Assembly: GCA_937988775.1 (NCBI GenBank)
Contig: CALKHP010000050.1
Coordinates: forward strand, 132,194-196,193
Length of the DNA stretch: 64,000 nucleotides
DNA from: an uncultured Alphaproteobacteria bacterium
Lineage (GTDB): Bacteria > Pseudomonadota > Alphaproteobacteria > Rhizobiales > Beijerinckiaceae
Direction of reading: 5' to 3'
The notes under the pieces are model-generated. The model did no database searches. It saw only the letters and a list, made by a program, of their open reading frames with translations, and was not told the DNA's origin. Shown piece by piece: positions 63,593-64,000 of this stretch (the first letter of the stretch is position 1; each line of letters starts with the position of its first letter). A program made the position numbers and the translations under genes.

Positions 63593-63879
63593 CAGCGTGC
63601 CTCCGTCCTGTTCGCCGCTGACGGCGCAGGCGTGCGGCCAAGGAAGCGGTCGCGCGTCTTCGCCCATGTCCGCAGACATCCGGCGTCGTCGGTCGCCCGC
63701 TGGCCGAGCTGCTGGCACCGGTGCTGGCTCTCGCGCAGCGGATCGCGTTCGGGCTCAAGGGCGCGCGCCGGTGGCGATGCCGGCGCGTCTTCCTTGCGCG
63801 TCATCTCGACCACGGTTGCGGTGATCGCGATAGCGACGAACACGATCGCACCGAGACGCGCCAGCATCTTGCCATCCAT
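63592..63879 (-). CDS. trbK: Entry-exclusion-type protein TrbK-alt
   Basis: A 95-residue protein with one N-terminal membrane helix (LGAIVFVAIAITATVVEM) and a charged periplasmic part with two cysteines (HRCQQLG, DAGCLRTW). Proteins in this position between trbJ and trbL are annotated TrbK-alt and thought to block transfer into cells that already carry the element. ATG 63879 is preceded by GGGGAGC. Confidence 0.85.
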   Translation of the reverse strand: MDGKMLARLGAIVFVAIAITATVVEMTRKEDAPASPPARALEPERDPLRESQHRCQQLGQRATDDAGCLRTWAKTRDRFLGRTPAPSAANRTEAR

Positions 63880-63901
63880 GACATTGCTCCCCTTCTGGCC
63901 C

Positions 63902-64000
63902 TCAGTTGCCAAACATGCGGGCGTTACCGGGCGTGTAGCCCGCGCCCGGCGTCAGGAAGCGGCGGCGCTGCTCGCGGCCCTGTTCGGCCGCGGCCGCACG
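63902..64000 (-). CDS. trbJ: P-type conjugative transfer protein TrbJ, C-terminal end (cut by window edge)
   Basis: The last 32 codons of a leftward frame (RAAAAEQGREQRRRFL then GYTPGNARMFGN and stop) enter from the right edge. A periplasmic VirB5-like TrbJ is expected immediately before trbK in this gene order, and the sequence fits the known end of that family. The start and body lie outside the window. Confidence 0.8.
   Translation of the reverse strand, partial: RAAAAEQGREQRRRFLTPGAGYTPGNARMFGN

Larger units (their letters stand above)
52307..64000. mobile_element. Left part of an integrative and conjugative element inserted at a guaA-type site
   Basis: The segment begins with a guaA-type att sequence, carries a low-GC accessory cassette (52400-58897) and continues with Trb conjugation genes, truncated at the window edge. 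Integrase, relaxase and traG are not in view. Both gene groups run leftward. Gene order trbJ-K-L-F-G-I followed by DUF2274 is that of alphaproteobacterial ICEs. The right boundary is outside the window. Confidence 0.75.

Noticed and set aside
1..64000. CRISPR arrays, insertion sequences and rRNA or tRNA genes
   Set aside because: No regularly spaced repeats, transposase-like proteins with terminal repeats, or conserved RNA segments were seen on either strand; a covariance-model scan could still find a small RNA.

Overview
The window is high-GC alphaproteobacterial DNA, most probably from the Hyphomicrobiales (Rhizobiales). The main clues are the 72-residue IF-1 next to Maf and YacG, the very large share of ABC and TRAP uptake systems, FCD-type GntR regulators, and a Trb-type conjugation cluster in the order usual for alphaproteobacterial integrative elements. 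It falls into two parts: host chromosome up to about position 52,306, and the left end of an integrated conjugative element (ICE) from there to the right edge.

Host part. 1-2583 (+) holds a polar-amino-acid ABC permease (cut by the window edge), its ATPase and a muconate-lactonizing-type enolase-superfamily enzyme, followed by an EamA exporter on the other strand. 3703-10659 (-) is a catabolic operon: a PLP-dependent threonine-synthase-like enzyme, a solute-binding protein broken by an out-of-frame deletion, two permeases, an argininosuccinate-lyase homologue that looks like an ethylenediamine-disuccinate (EDDS) lyase, an ATPase and a FAD amine oxidase, with a divergent LysR gene. 11780-14141 holds a small unknown gene, a secreted CHAP-like protein and the housekeeping infA-maf-yacG group. 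14540-21416 (+) is GntR, an RraA-family aldolase-like protein, two tandem paralogous binding proteins and their ABC transporter. 22554-30308 is IclR, hydantoinase A/B and a complete TRAP transporter. 30370-34103 (-) is a YehZYXW-type betaine/choline ABC transporter. 34192-37946 (-) is an SbcCD/YhaON-like nuclease-ATPase pair. 38124-42101 (-) is an IorAB molybdenum hydroxylase with a tri-haem cytochrome c. 42632-52225 is a TRAP transporter plus CoA-dependent catabolic genes (acyl-CoA dehydrogenase, CoA hydrolase/transferase, a two-subunit CaiB pair, quinone oxidoreductase) around a GntR regulator.

Mobile part. At 52307 the + strand carries TCATTCCCACTC, the complement of the last codons of guaA (GAGTGGGAATGA), a known island integration site. 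No guaA gene is present here, so I read this as the distal att copy of an ICE inserted at guaA, whose guaA-proximal end should lie to the right of the window. Immediately inside it sits a leftward cassette of clearly lower GC (52400-58897): a DUF5131 three-Cys protein, its partner TcmP (methyltransferase-like), a PD-(D/E)XK-like nuclease and a 1,099-residue Ski2-like DExH helicase. The nuclease and helicase overlap and resemble a divergent Hachiman/AbpAB pair. To the right follow the leftward conjugation genes trbJ-trbK-trbL-trbF-trbG-trbI-DUF2274, most of them translationally overlapping. The four-gene cassette is the best candidate for a poorly described defence system.

No tRNA, rRNA, CRISPR array or insertion sequence was recognised by eye.
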